From Eublepharis macularius (lineage: Eukaryota > Chordata > Lepidosauria > Squamata > Eublepharidae), in NCBI RefSeq assembly GCF_028583425.1, contig NC_072791.1:12729868-12793867 (forward strand): 64,000 nucleotides of DNA. The letters are read 5' to 3'. Within the stretch, counting starts at the first letter, position 1; each line of letters begins with the position of its first letter. Position numbers and translations under genes: made by a program. A model generated the notes under the pieces. It ran no database searches and was not told where the DNA came from. It saw only the letters and a list, made by a program, of their open reading frames with translations. Shown one piece after another: positions 11,036-22,344 of the stretch.

Positions 11036-11427
11036 CAGGGCTCATTTTGAGGGGGAACACGCAAGAATGCAGTTCCGGCAGTTCCCCAAAGAGGTCACAT
11101 GTCAGGTGGCCCCGCCCACCTGACTCTCAGCCATTTTGGGCCTGTTTCAGCCTGGATTGGGGCCGAAACGGCCCGGATTGGACCTCTGACGGGTGGTGGA
11201 TCACTCTCCCACTCAGCAGTGGCCCTATCCCAACCATTTTGGGCCCCTTTTCAGCCATTTTCATCCCCTTTTTGCCATTTTGGGCCCAGTTTCGGCCCTG
11301 AATGGCCAGGATTGGGTCTAAACAGCCAGAATAGGTGATGTCAGGGGGTGTGGCATTTGCAAATCAGTTATGCTAATGAGTTATGCTAATGAGTTCCTCC
11401 AGCTCTTTTTCTACAAAATGACCTCTG
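11036..11427 (-). mobile_element. hAT-type miniature element, family 1 (inverse orientation)
   Basis: Starts CAGGGCTCATTTTGAGG and ends CTACAAAATGACCTCTG. Perfect 8-bp TSD ATTATGTG (11028-11035 and 11428-11435). Shorter than its relatives by internal deletion. Confidence 0.8.
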
Positions 11428-11923
11428 ATTATGTGTATGCCAAAATGTACATCCCCAGGTCTGGCAGATGCTAATTTTAAGTATGTGCCCACAACAGTTG
11501 CATGCGCTTATATCTCAAGTCTAGTGCCAAGTGATTTCAGTCCAAAATGGCAGACATGAATGCTCTCATAACCCTGGTGGTAGAAGAGCACAATACGGAC
11601 AGTTCTTCAGAACCCCTGTGGAAGTCCATCAGAAGGAACGTGGCTGTTCCTAGATCCCATGAAGTCATCCCCTTCTTGTCACACGACCGAAGTCTGCCAG
11701 AATGAAGTCTCAGAATATTATGTACACTTGACTCTCAATAAACTTTCAGACCAGAGAAAACAGTGCAGAAACCAAAACAATACTTGTATCTGCTTTCTTC
11801 CAATCTGGGCAAGGAGTCCTATTTTTTCCTCAAAAGAATAACTTGAGTGCCCTCTGGTGGCAATAGAAGTATAATTTACTTCTACTGACAGTTCTGTTCT
11901 GCGCTCACTGTAGCGGGATAGGA

Positions 11924-12316
11924 ATGAAACCAGTCACGCCTAAGCGACATGATCCCCTTAGCTTTGGGATCTTAGCTGTAAGAGCCAGCTGCTCATCCTC
12001 CAATCTGATATATGCCCTCATGTGCCAACAATGTCCTTCTGCTCTGTACATTGGACAAACCAGCCAAGCTCTACGCAAAAGAATAAATGGACACAAATCT
12101 GACATTAGAAATGAAAACATCCAAAAACCAGTGGGAGAACACTTCAATCTACCAAGACATTCCATTAAAGACTTAAAGGTCGCTGTAGTTCAACAGAAAC
12201 CTTTCAAAAACAAAATCCAACGGGAGGCTGCTGAATTGGAATTCATATGCAAATTTGACTCTGTCAAGCTGGGACTGAATAGGGACTATGAATGGTTATC
12301 ACATTATCACAGGTAA
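11924..12316 (+). pseudogene. Penelope-like retroelement GIY-YIG endonuclease fragment
   Basis: An open frame of 130 codons that is the C-terminal endonuclease part of a Penelope-like element, with no reverse transcriptase upstream. The GIY-YIG core is visible: NLIYALMCQQC (residues 27-37) and LYIGQT (41-46), then LRKRINGH (50-57, supplying the conserved Arg and His) and GEHF (71-74, supplying the catalytic Glu). A C-x2-C pair (34, 37) sits between the GIY and YIG strands. The frame ends NRDYEWLSHYHR then stop. The first Met is arbitrary because the fragment is 5' truncated. A degraded copy of the palindromic repeat family follows directly, so this is probably the autonomous relative of those repeats. 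Confidence 0.8.
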
Positions 12317-12515
12317 CAGATTTCCTTTACAGAGGCGGGGTCTGGGGGAGCCCAGTGGCACCTGGCGTGGGCTTCCGGGGACCACAGTTCTCTTTGTCAG
12401 ATGTATCTGGCAGGGAGAGCTGTGGTTATCGAAGGCTTATACTACATTGGAATTGGATGGTCTGTTTGTTTTGCTGCTACAAACCAACACGGCAAACACC
12501 TTTGAAGCCTCACAC
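12317..12515 (+). mobile_element. 3' untranslated part of the Penelope-like copy, with decayed hammerhead-like core
   Basis: Downstream of the endonuclease stop there is a decayed match to the palindromic family. It reads CTGGCAGGGAGAGCTG, then ATCGAAGGCTTATAC, then a version of TACAGACTAACACGGC (here TACAAACCAACACGGC). This physically links the family to a Penelope open frame. Confidence 0.65.
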
Positions 12516-12663
12516 AAGCCAATTAATCTCCACTCCAAAAGGAGATGTTTACATTTACTAGCAAAGGAATGTTTTGGTTGCATCCTCCCTCTCCCCCCCT
12601 AATTGCATCTTCTTTCTCCTCCCCCCCTCCCCCCTCCTCTTCTATATTTGGCCAGTTTCTGCA

Positions 12664-12790
12664 CCATGCATCTGACGAAGAGAACTTGATTCTAGAAAGC
12701 TTATGCTACAATAAAATTGGTTAGTCTTAAAGGTGCTACTGGACTCTTTTAGATTTTGCTACCACAGACTAACACGGCTAACCCCTCTAC
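12664..12790 (+). mobile_element. Half of a palindromic Penelope-derived element
   Basis: A single right arm starts CTGACGAAGAGAAC (12672) and continues to AGTCTTAAAGGTGC and the tail CACAGACTAACACGGC. The left arm is absent. The base before GAAA is A rather than C. Confidence 0.65.
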
Positions 12791-13309
12791 ACCAGGTGCT
12801 GATTCAGGAGGGGCTTGCAGGGTGGGGGAATGAAAGGGTCTTACAAATGGAAACCTACACAACCCTTTGCAATTAAAGAAAGATTGGCAAGAAACAGGTG
12901 TCATCATTTTCTTTGGGGTGTATGTAAGATTTATATAATATAGTGTGTTTCTCCAGCGCGTATGTTTTGTAGGCTGTCCCACAATGCTAAGACACAGGCA
13001 ACTGGTTTCCATTGGACAAAGCTCAATAGCTCCACCCTGTGGAGAATCTGAACTCTTTTCTGTCCATTTTCCTTCATTAGACGATTAAGGGAGAAAAGGG
13101 GAGCTGTGCTTCACCCAGTTCTAAGTACTGGGGCTTACTTCGTGTTTCGTACTGAAATGTCACTCTTGTACTCTGTGGTCTCATAAGCCACCAGTTCATA
13201 ATTCTCTCTTTCCATCCCAGAACAGCTTACATTATTCTCCTCTTCTTCATTTTATCATCACGATAACGGCCCTGTGAGAGAGATTAGAGCATAAATACTT
13301 GTTCTTAGG

Positions 13310-13385
13310 ACCAACCAAAATGACACGAGAGACAGCATGCAAGCTTTCAGGTTCTACAGAACTCTTCATCAGGTTGGATGTTAAA
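13310..13385 (-). mobile_element. Another repeat with a hammerhead-like core
   Basis: On the minus strand CTGATGA (13372-13366) is followed by a GTTCT/AGAAC hairpin and GAAA (13348-13345), then GCTTGCATGCTG. The same order of boxes as the palindromic family in an otherwise different sequence suggests a related Penelope lineage. The base at the would-be cleavage position is G, which would not support cleavage. Confidence 0.4.
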
Positions 13386-13623
13386 AAGCAAGGAAAAGGT
13401 GGGGAAGGCATTAGGCTACGGTTGTGAAGGTCTGTCTTGCTGCATCTTGCCTACAAAGTTTTGATGACGCCTGTGGGGACAGGGTGTGGGTCACTGGGAT
13501 GCTGGGAAGGAGAAGAAAAAATGGGTGCCAACCGGCTGAAAATACAAAAAACAGATATCTCTTGGATGTCAGACAGTCTGTTAGAAGGCTCAGCGCATAG
13601 GGAAAATGTAGAGTCCGTCTACT

Positions 13624-13870
13624 AGCCAGTTTGCTGTAGTGGTTAAGAGCACGGGACTCTAATCTGGAGAGCCGGGTTTGATTCCCCACTCCTCCACTTG
13701 AAGCCAGCTGGGTGACCTTGGACTAGTCACAGCTCTCTCAGAGCTCTCTCAGCCCCACCCACCTCCCAGGGTATTTTGTTGTGGGGATAATAATGACATA
13801 CTTTGTAAACCGCTCTGAGTGGGTGTTAAGTCATCCTGAAGGGCAGTATATAAATCAAATGTTGTTGTCA
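13624..13870 (+). repeat. CORE-SINE, family 1
   Basis: Head GCCAGTTTGCTGTAGTGG, B-box-like GGGTTTGATTCC, core GGGTGACCTTGGAC, and a tail ending TATATAAATCAAATG plus GTT repeats. Confidence 0.75.
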
Positions 13871-14502
13871 TTATTACTATGTCAATACACTTACCATTCA
13901 ATCCTAAGAAGAGTGGTACCTTTCTAAGATCATTGACTTCAGCAGTAACTCTGTCACACTATACATAAAGAGTCAACATAAGCCAAATCGTGGCAGTATT
14001 ACCTAGTACTGCGTCTGAGGCCTGTAGCCAAAGTGTATCTTTCTTCACAGGATGAATTCTGGTATTCCCAAAGCAGACCCAAAAAAGTTGATCGTATCTA
14101 AATTGACCGAACTTAGATGATAAAGGAATAGGCATCCAAGAAATTCCTCAGTTTTCAGTAGTTTAGAAACCTTTTTTAATTTTTGACAATAGAGTTTATT
14201 ATTATCTATAACAGCGCATTGTCGCAATAACACGTGTGTGGGTGCGTGTGATTGGTGTAAAGTTTATATTGTGAGACTGTGTGCCTATACTTACAAGCAG
14301 ATTTCATATCATTTGTTGTGTGTTCAATGTAAGATTTAGTTAATGAAAATATTAAACCCAAAGACGTCTTCATTCCAGGGAAGTTTGAGGATTGTAGTTC
14401 CGTAGGGGGAAACCCCTGAACAAACTATGGTTGTCTGAGACAGGCTTAACAGATTCCGTCAGAGGTTATCTTTCGTCTCACATTTAAGCCCATTGAATTG
14501 AG

Positions 14503-14762
14503 CAGGGCTTTTTTTCTCGGAAAAGAGGTGGTGGAACTCAGTGGGTTGCCCTGGGAGAAAATGGTCACATGGCTGGTGGCCCCGCCCCCTGATCTCCAGA
14601 CAGAGGGGAGTTGAGATTGCCCTCTGCGCCGCTGAGTGGCGCGGAGGGCAATCTCAACTCCCCTCTGTCTGGAGATCAGGGGGTGGGGCCACCAGCCATG
14701 TGACCATTTTCAAGAGTTTCCGGAACTCCGTTCCCCCGCGTTCCCCCTGAAAAAAAGCCCTG
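14503..14762 (+). mobile_element. hAT-type miniature element, family 2, with long central palindrome
   Basis: Termini CAGGGCTTTTTTTCTCGG and TGAAAAAAAGCCCTG. Perfect 8-bp TSD GAATTGAG (14495-14502 and 14763-14770). The centre (about 14,560-14,705) is an almost perfect inverted repeat, so the whole element can fold back on itself. Confidence 0.82.
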
Positions 14763-14783
14763 GAATTGAGAAGCAAAAAGACA

Positions 14784-15018
14784 GTCAGTTTGGTGTAGTG
14801 GTTAAGAGCAGCGGGAGAACCAGGTTTGATTCCCCACTCCTCTGCTTGAAGCCAGAAAGGGTGACCTTGGGTCACTCACAGCTCTCTCAGAGCTCTCTCA
14901 GCCCCACCCACCTCACAAGGTGTTTTGTTGTAGGGATAATAATAAGCCACTTTGTAAACTGCTCTGAGTGGGCATTAAGTTGTTCTGAAGGATGGTATAT
15001 AAATCAAATGTTGTTGTT
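14784..15018 (+). repeat. CORE-SINE, family 1
   Basis: Head GTCAGTTTGGTGTAGTGG with a short deletion before the B box, then the usual core and a tail ending AAATCAAATGTTGTTG. It lies just 3' of the hAT element at 14,503. Confidence 0.75.
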
Positions 15019-15584
15019 CTAGCAATCGGGCACCTCTGAGGCAGGCTGTGAAGGTCCCCTTCTTAGGCACTGCGGAAGCATCTTACCTTCTATAAATCTG
15101 AAAATCTGGCATGGGCACAGAGGAGCCTGGGCTTCCTCTCAAAGAAGGCTTTGTTGGAAACGGGGGGGGGGGCACCTTGAAGGTTGCCAGCTGGTCTGCT
15201 CTAAACTAGGGCTGGGGTGTGACATCCTGGCTAGCATTCCTCTTTGTTCCGTCATGAGCACTTTCAGATGGTGCAGTCAAAATCTAGGACTGATGCTGCC
15301 TGTCCTCTGCCCCTGGGGAGATGTAGCACTTGTGGCCAAGTTCCCAAAAAGGGGCACATGCATGCAAAAAGCAGAGAAAAAAGCCAGGCTGTGCCCTACA
15401 TACCCACAACCTCTGTGACCGCTTCAGCCACTGTTGTTCAGCAATCCGTGGCTGGCCTCTTCAATTGCAGATTCTCCTGCAGGAAAAAACAGAAATCTGG
15501 ACTGTGCCTGCACCAGACTCCAAGAGTATGAGGGCAACTGACGATATGTCCAGGCAATGCCATTCTAAGCAACTACTCCCTTTT

Positions 15585-15662
15585 GAGGTGTGTGGTGTAA
15601 GCCGCTTGGGGACACCACTGGGATAAAAGGTGGGGTATAAATGAAGTAAATAAATGAATAAA
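15585..15662 (+). repeat. SINE family 2 3' tail
   Basis: Reads GTGTAAGCCGCTTGGGGAC and ends ATAAATGAAGTAAATAAATG. Confidence 0.55.
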
Positions 15663-17268
15663 TTCAATATAGGGCCTGATTAAAACATGCTGAGACCCTA
15701 AACGGTGTTGTTAAAGAAGCCCCTGAGGGTTGCCCAGAAAACAATTCCATTTAAGGCTTTGTGTTTCAAAAATTGCATTTAGAGGCCCGCATAATCTGAA
15801 TCCCTGAGATCTGCTTCAGTAGAAGACTGTAACTCTGCTTAGCATTGCATTGGGAGTATGAGTCTCTCTACACAGTATTTTTGACACGTGTTCTTCACGT
15901 GTCGGGCGATGCAATGTTAGTCGGGAAGCGTAGTGTTAAAAGACAGAGCTGGCAGAGATTGCTCCAGAGAGGACAGATTCTGCTACAGCCCTCCGCCATC
16001 TTTGGCATGCCAGACTGTCTCCCCTTTCGGAGCCTTTGCCCTGCCGAAGCTTGGTTAATTTGTAGTTTTAAGCAGCGAGGGCAACAGGGTAAAAGCTCCA
16101 GAAGGGAGAGAGTCCATAGGGATGCCATTCTCCTCCTAGGGGGCGGGAGATCCCCGCTCCCACCCTCCACCCCCCCCCACCTCTACTCACGAGGATGGCA
16201 GGGGAGGAAAGTTGGGGGAACGGGCCACCCGGGCACGCTCCTGGGGCAGCACGACCAAGTCGCCTCTGGGAGTCATGTCATTGTGCTGCCCCTGAGAGTG
16301 CTGCTGCGCTTCTCAGCAGGCCAATTTTGACCCTAAACAGGCTGAATCGGGCCCGCCAAGAAGCAGGCACATGGTCCCACATGCTCCTCGCTCCTGTTGG
16401 GAGGGTAAGGGGACCTAACAGTCCCGGCACGCCAGAGACAGCAGAGCGCTGTGAGATAATCTGTCCCCTCTAGAGCAATCTCTGCCGGCTCTGTCTTTCA
16501 AAACTACGCTTCCCAGCTAACATCGTGTCTCCCGGCACTTGACAGACATGCACATCGGCCTCTTGTGTAGAGAGATTCTTTGTCTGCGCTCTGTGAGGAG
16601 GAAACACTGTTCATCCTTGCTAGGCTGGATATGCAAAGACTAACAAAGGGCCAGACTAATGGCACATTGGCCATCCCTGGGTTAGATCTCTCCCCCATGT
16701 GTCATTTGGCTGCAAAAAACTGTCACCAGGAAAGGGGGCACAAATGAATGACGGCCTGAGCGCTTCCCCCCCCCCATTATAGAAGGGGGAGAGGAATGTT
16801 TTTTCAGCTAGGGAAAGTGTCAACCTTCCTTTCCCATTCATGCAGCCTTCTTCCATACTACTCCCCCCGTAGCAGCTAAATCACTTGCCCAGTGAGAGGC
16901 CCCAACAACGTTCCGTGTAATTAGAACCACACCCTGATCCTGATAATAGTAAAGGGGCAGATTAGTGTCTTGGCTGTACTTCAGAAGTCCAATGCTGGCT
17001 CTTGTTTTGGAATGCCACTTCCGTATGAAAACATCCCTGAGTATAGAAAACTAGCGTGACAGGGGAAAGTCACGGCATCCCATCATCCTGATGTGCTAGT
17101 TTTCTAAGTGGGGGGATTTTTTTTAATAGAGAGAAGCATTCCACCACACAGGTGCCTTAAATGATACAGTCACGCGTTCATCACAAAGAAACCAGAATCA
17201 GTGCCTAAAAGTGTACAGCTGGAGGTAAAGCACAAGGTTTGTCCTTTAGAAACCCTAGAGATCATAAG
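15663..17268. other. No recognisable feature
   Basis: Mixed GC-rich and unique sequence. A 161-codon open frame at 15,845-16,330 is unsupported. Confidence 0.45.
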
Positions 17269-17557
17269 CTGAATAGGGAGATAGGATTCTTATCTCACTA
17301 CAGATGCTAATTTCCTGTATTTCTTACCCCGGAGCATTTCTCCCATGCGCGAATCAAGCTGATCTCACATTGCATTTTACCTTTGCATCCTGACTCCCTT
17401 CTGTGCTGCACCCCTCTCCCCATATGACTGGATATAAGGGCCCAGGGATCTCCATTCCTATTTGTATCTGACAAAGGGAGCTTTGACTCTTGAAAGTTCA
17501 TACTCTGGAAATTCTTGTGGGTCTTTAAGGTACTACTGGACTTGAATCTTGCTAAAG
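17269..17557 (+). mobile_element. Penelope-like element: ORF end plus 3' UTR
   Basis: Positions 17269-17310 read NREIGFLSHYRC then stop, aligning with the NRDYEWLSHYHR end of the fragment at 11,924. A 3' UTR follows. It ends in the family core (CTGACAAAGGGAGC, then TTGAAAGTTCATAC near 17,468-17,500) and a stretch related to the AGTCCAGTAGCACC arm. This is independent evidence that the repeat is a Penelope 3' end. Confidence 0.6.
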
Positions 17558-17739
17558 ATCCAGAGCCCCTTGTCTTAGAAGTCCAGCTCTGTGCATTGGG
17601 GAGACCCTGCATGACCCATTTGTCATATGAAAAGGCTCTGGGTTGTATTATGATATTGTCATGATTCAGGAGGATCAAAGGATTCGAACCTGGGTCTCCC
17701 AGAACCCACCAAAGAAAAAAACTATGAGGGCCAATCAAA

Positions 17740-18128
17740 TCTAAACCAGGAAAGAGTGAGATAGTTTAGTTTGGAGAAGAGGTGATTGAGGGGGGACATG
17801 ATTGCTCTCTTTAAGTATTTGAAAGGCTGTCATTTGGAGGAGGGCGGGGAGCTGTTCCAGTTGGCAGCAGAGGGTAGGACCCAAAACAATGGGCTTAAAT
17901 TACATGCACAAAGGTACCGGCTGGATATTAGGAAGAACTTTTTCACGGTCAGAGTAGTTCAAAAGTGGAATCAGCTGCCTAGGGAGGTGGTGAGCTCCCC
18001 CTCACTGGCAGTTTTCAAGAAGAGGCTGGATGAATATTTGTCAGGGATGCTTTAGGCTGATCCTGCACTTGGCAGGGGGTTGGACTAGATGGTCTGTATG
18101 GCCCCTTCCAACTCTATGATTCTATGAA
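17740..18128 (+). mobile_element. CR1-type LINE 3' end with reverse transcriptase C-terminus
   Basis: An open stretch encodes RLDIRKNFFTVRVVQKWNQL followed by PREVVSSPSLAVFKKRLDEY, the usual C-terminal end of CR1-like polyproteins. The copy ends with AACTCTATGATTCTATGA, the CR1 3' tail type. It is 5' truncated and dead. Confidence 0.75.
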
Positions 18129-18475
18129 ACTCTGGAAGCCACAGGCTCCAAGCATGCTAGCTTGTTTGTCATATAAAGCACTGACACCTTAAACACCAAC
18201 AACATTCATTCCAGCATGAGATTTTGCAAGTCAGGGCTCAATTCTTCATATACTAAGGGGAGAAAATCATTGTGCGGATATTTAAGAACAACCCAAAAAT
18301 GGCATGGAGACAGAGGTGTGAATACAGCCATAAATCTTTGAGGTTGTGATTCTCTGCCTAAGGGACTAGACCAGATTTGGCTATTACACATAACAGATGA
18401 TGAGAGAGGCTAGAGGTTCCAGGCTGTCATAGGATACAAATCAACAAAAGTATTATGAAGCAAGATAAGCCCAAC

Positions 18476-18707
18476 CAGGGCTTTTTTTCAGCAGGAACGC
18501 GGTGGAACAGAGTTCCAGAACCTCTTGAAAATGGTCACATGGCTGGTGGCCCCGCCCCCTGATTTCCAGACAGAGGGGAGTTTAGATTGCCCTCCATGCC
18601 AGCAGCATGTCTGGAGATCAGGGGGAGGGGCCACCAGCCATGTGACCATTTTCGCCAAGGGCAACCCACTGAGTTCCACCACCTCTTTTCCCAGAAAAAA
18701 AGCCCTG
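18476..18707 (-). mobile_element. hAT-type miniature element, family 2
   Basis: Termini CAGGGCTTTTTTTCAGC and AGAAAAAAAGCCCTG. 8-bp TSD with one mismatch: AGCCCAAC (18468-18475) and AGCCCTAC (18708-18715). The central palindrome is partly deleted. Confidence 0.78.
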
Positions 18708-18739
18708 AGCCCTACTAATCAGGAAGAAGCTGTCTGAAG

Positions 18740-19320
18740 CATAAGAATGTTAACCAACATCAGTAAAGGGCCTATGATGTGTGTCCACAAGAGCCAGTTA
18801 AAGTCTCTTAAAAGTGGCTCCTGTTGAGCTATTAGAAGTTATAGTGGATAAGGAAACTCAAATCTCTATTTAAGCCAGGATGAAAAGTAACCTTTAATTT
18901 CTTGACGAATTCTAATTCAGCGCTCTGATGTATTGTCCCTTTGACCTTTTTGTGTGTGTGGTAAAAACAGTGAATTTCAGATCTGCAACAATATATTCAG
19001 GACATTCAAAATGTTCCTGAGAGTTCTGATTTCTTATGTCAAATGCGAGTTCATTGATTCTCTCACATGGAGAATGACCTGTTTGTCCAGTATAGACAAG
19101 GGTGTTAGCCCCTGATGGCATATAGTAAATTGGATGACGAGCAAGTGGATGAGCCCAAGACAGTGTAGCTGATGTTCTTCAGTCCCGCAATAGTGAATTC
19201 CCAGAATTCATGTGTGGCCACACCAGAGACAAGTAACTTTTTAGAAATGGGCCTCATCCTCCATGTACTGCAGTTATATTGCAGTGTCAATAGCAGAAAT
19301 AGCTTGGCCCTCATTCTATT
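18740..19320 (-). pseudogene. Degraded second Penelope-like endonuclease fragment
   Basis: The minus strand encodes, across at least one frameshift near 19,105, CSSSNLLYAIR and then NTLVYTGQT, an Arg-containing segment and FDIRNQN. These match the fragment at 11,924 in order and spacing. The YIG strand has become YTG, and stop codons follow. It is not functional. An apparent LTR begins at its upstream edge. Confidence 0.65.
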
Positions 19321-19330
19321 ATTTGTGAGA

Positions 19331-20470
19331 TGGTGTGTGTAATGATTTTAAGTAAATGCGTGCATGTGTCTTTAAATGCTTGGCGTGTTAGAGATGAAGA
19401 GTGGAGGCGAAAGAGGGAGGAGTGAGTGATGTGATTGGTTGATGACTGAGCGTGTGGGTGGAGTGAATGCAGTTTTAGACTGAGAGTGGAGAGAAAATAT
19501 TTAGTCAGGGCAAGAGAGGCAAGCTGTGTGCACCCTTAGCATGTTTAAGCATTTCTGAGAAAAATACTGAGTCTGGTATTAGCAGGCAAGCTGTGTGCAG
19601 CCTGAGTATTTTTATGCAGTTCTGAGAGAAATATTCAGTCAGGAGAAAGCAGGCAAACTGGGTGTGCACCTGAGAAAAGGTCTTACTTGTAAACTGAGAG
19701 AGAAATTAATATCAAAAGCAGGCAAGCTGTGTGTGTGAAGCCTGAGAGATCTGTGTGACTGGGTTTAAGTAAAGTAACTTTAAGAATTGAGAACTACCAG
19801 GGGTCATTTCGTAGAAAAAGAGCTGGAGGAATACTCCACGCACAACTCATTAGCATGACTCATTAGCATATGTCACACCCCTTACCATCACCGGAAGTGT
19901 GTTATTAGTATAACTGATTTGCATATGCCACGCCCACTGACATCACCTATCTTGGCTGTTTTGGACCCAATCCTGACCATTCAGGGCCAAAATTGGGCCC
20001 AAAATGGCAAAACGGGGCTGAAAATGGCCGAAAAGTGGTCCAAAATGGCCAGGATCGGGCCACTGCTGAGCGGGAGAGTGATCCACCACCCGTCAGAGGC
20101 CCAATTTGGGCCATTTCGGCCCCAATCCAGGCCGAAACAGACCCCAAATGGCTGACAGTCAGGTGGGTGGGGCCACCTGACATGTGACCTCTTTGGGGAA
20201 CTGCCGGAACTGCGTTCCTGCGTGTTCCCCCTCGAAATGAGCTCTGAGAACTACTCTTTTGAAACCATCAAGTTTTAGAAATATTTTGAAACCAATACGC
20301 TTCTTATAAAAATAGAAGTTTGCTTTGGTTTTTTATATCCCAGGGTATCTGTCATTCCTATATCCCATTCCTATCCTCGGGGCCACATAGTAGCAAGAAG
20401 GAGCCTGACGCTTGGGCACATTACAAAAAGGGAAATTTAAATAAAATATCTTGGGATATAATATTCCTGG
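19331..20470 (+). mobile_element. Possible LTR remnant interrupted by a hAT element
   Basis: Leaving out the hAT insertion, about 690 bases show an LTR-like order. Degenerate repeats of GGCAAGCTGTGTGCA at 19,520-19,740 come first. A TATA-like TATAAAAATAG (about 20,306) and a C-rich stretch follow. Then comes CTGGTGGCAGCAATC (about 20,467), which resembles a retroelement primer-binding region. No coding sequence follows, so this is weak. Confidence 0.3.
19798..20246 (+). mobile_element. hAT-type miniature element, family 1
   Basis: Starts CAGGGGTCATTTCGTAG and ends CTCGAAATGAGCTCTG. Perfect 8-bp TSD AGAACTAC (19790-19797 and 20247-20254). It lies inside an LTR-like sequence. Confidence 0.8.
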
Positions 20471-21384
20471 TGGCAGCAATCTACCCAGAAGGTATAAGAG
20501 AAAGAGTAAAGGCAAAATCTACCCAAGAGAAAGAAAGGGGTCGTAACAATGTGTATTTAGAAAGCTGCCTTATATCACATCCTTCAGTGAGGGAGTCCTC
20601 CAGGGTCTCAGGCAAAGACAGCTCCGTCACAACACCTGCTCGCTGAGATCATTTTGGCTGAAGATGCCAGAGACGGAAGCTCGGGTCTTGCGCCTGCAAA
20701 GAATATGCTCCGCTGCGAAGCAAAGCAAAAGATCTCTTTGAACCAAATGTTACTCCACACACACACAAACACACACACACACAGGAATGGTTACAAAGCC
20801 AATGCCAGCAACTAAGAAACAGAGGAAAGTGGGGGAAATTGTGCAGCTAGTTCCTGGACAGCCAAGGAATGCTAACTGCTGGCAACAGGTGGGGTTGGCT
20901 GCATGGCCTAGAGTGATGCTGGCAGTGAGTTAGGCTCTAGCGTTCAAATCAGGTCCAAAGCTGTTAGTTATTCCCAATGCAGCTGGATTAAGCCCCCTGG
21001 CAACATTTGAAAAGAAGGGGCCTCCAGAAACTGGGAATGCAAACATACAGTAAATGAACATACAGAGGCGGGATGGGGGTGAAAAACCAAAGCAATAGGT
21101 GGTGGTGCCAGGAAATATAAGAAAGTAAGATCAACAAAGAGCAGAAAGGATGGTAGGAGCTCTAAAGATTTTTAAAAATGCACAAGCCACATGGAGGAGA
21201 AAGCTTAGAACAGCGCAAAGAAAGGAGAGAGCTTAGACTGGCATGTGGAATCGCACTGGAAACTCATTTTGAAACAGCATGCCTCTTCCCAGGGACTCCT
21301 TTGGATCTTGGAAGGATTCATTTGTCACCTCCAGCCTTAGCAATAGTGAACTTATTGCAGGAAGGAAGCATCTTGGACCAGAAC
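20471..21384. other. No recognisable feature apart from a CA repeat
   Basis: No repeat family or coding signal was identified. Confidence 0.45.
20755..20783. repeat. (CA)n microsatellite
   Basis: A short CA run with one interruption. Confidence 0.9.
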
Positions 21385-21850
21385 CAATGAGTTGAAATTA
21401 AATCAAAAGAGTTTTCGGCTAAACTTCCTGACAGTTAGAGCAGTCCCTCAGTGGAACAGGCTTCCTCGGGAGGTGGTGGGTTCTCCTTCTTTGGAAGTTT
21501 TTAAGCAGAGGCTAGATAGCCATCTGACAGCAATGCTTATTCTGTGAACTTGGGCAGATCATGAGAGGGAGGGCAGGAAAGGTTGCATCAGTGCTTAGTT
21601 CTCGTGGCCCCTTCTTACATGCCAAGGGTAAGGCCGATTGCCACCTTGGGGTCAGGTAGCAATTTTTCCCCAGGCCAGTTTGATTAGGGATCGTGATGGT
21701 GTTTTGCCCTTTTCTTGTCATGGAGCAGGGGTCTCTGGGGGTGTGGGGAGGGGAGGCAGTTGTGAATTTCCTGCATTATGCAGAGGTTGAACTAGATGAC
21801 CCCTAGAGGTCCCTTCCAATCCCTATGATTTTATGATTCTATAATTTTAT
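21385..21850 (+). mobile_element. CR1-type LINE 3' end
   Basis: Contains degraded codons for the same C-terminal motif (CAGTGGAACAGGCTTCCTCG). It ends GGTCCCTTCCAATCCCTATG followed by ATTTTATGATTCTAT. It is strongly 5' truncated. Confidence 0.65.
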
Positions 21851-21937
21851 CTTAGGGAATCCATGAGCACAAGATGCGAAAGAGGCTGGCAGATTTTTAA
21901 AAAAGATAAAATGGGCAAAGGAGGAGCCCAGAAAATA

Positions 21938-22170
21938 TGTGTGAGGTACTGCTTAGACTGTGGGACGAGGATCCAGTGGGACTTGCGTTCAAATCCCTCC
22001 TGACCTGGGCCAATTGGTGTCTTGTCAACCCAACCTCACAGGGTGCTTGTGAGGATAAAATGGAGGAAGGGAGAACCAAATATGCTGCCTTGGACTGCTT
22101 TGAGAAACCAAAAGCATTGCCATGAGGCCCTTTGAGGAATAGTGGGATAAAAGCATAACAAATAGGACCC
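21938..22170 (+). repeat. CORE-SINE, family 2, degraded
   Basis: B-box-like GCGTTCAAATCCC and tail CTTGTGAGGATAAAATGGAG. Confidence 0.55.
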
Positions 22171-22344
22171 ATTCATTCTTTCCTTTTTCACCAAAGACTG
22201 CAACGATGGAATAGAAATGAGGTGATCTAGCCAGTAGAGGGCGCTCAAGCTCCAGACAAAATTATTCTCACCACCACAGGAAAAGTGTATTACTTCCTCT
22301 ATTATCTATTCATATACCAACTTCATGCAGCGCTGTAGTAGTTC

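Noticed and set aside
13624..13700. tRNA gene
   Set aside because: A- and B-box-like motifs belong to the heads of SINEs; no cloverleaf is maintained and the CORE-SINE body follows.
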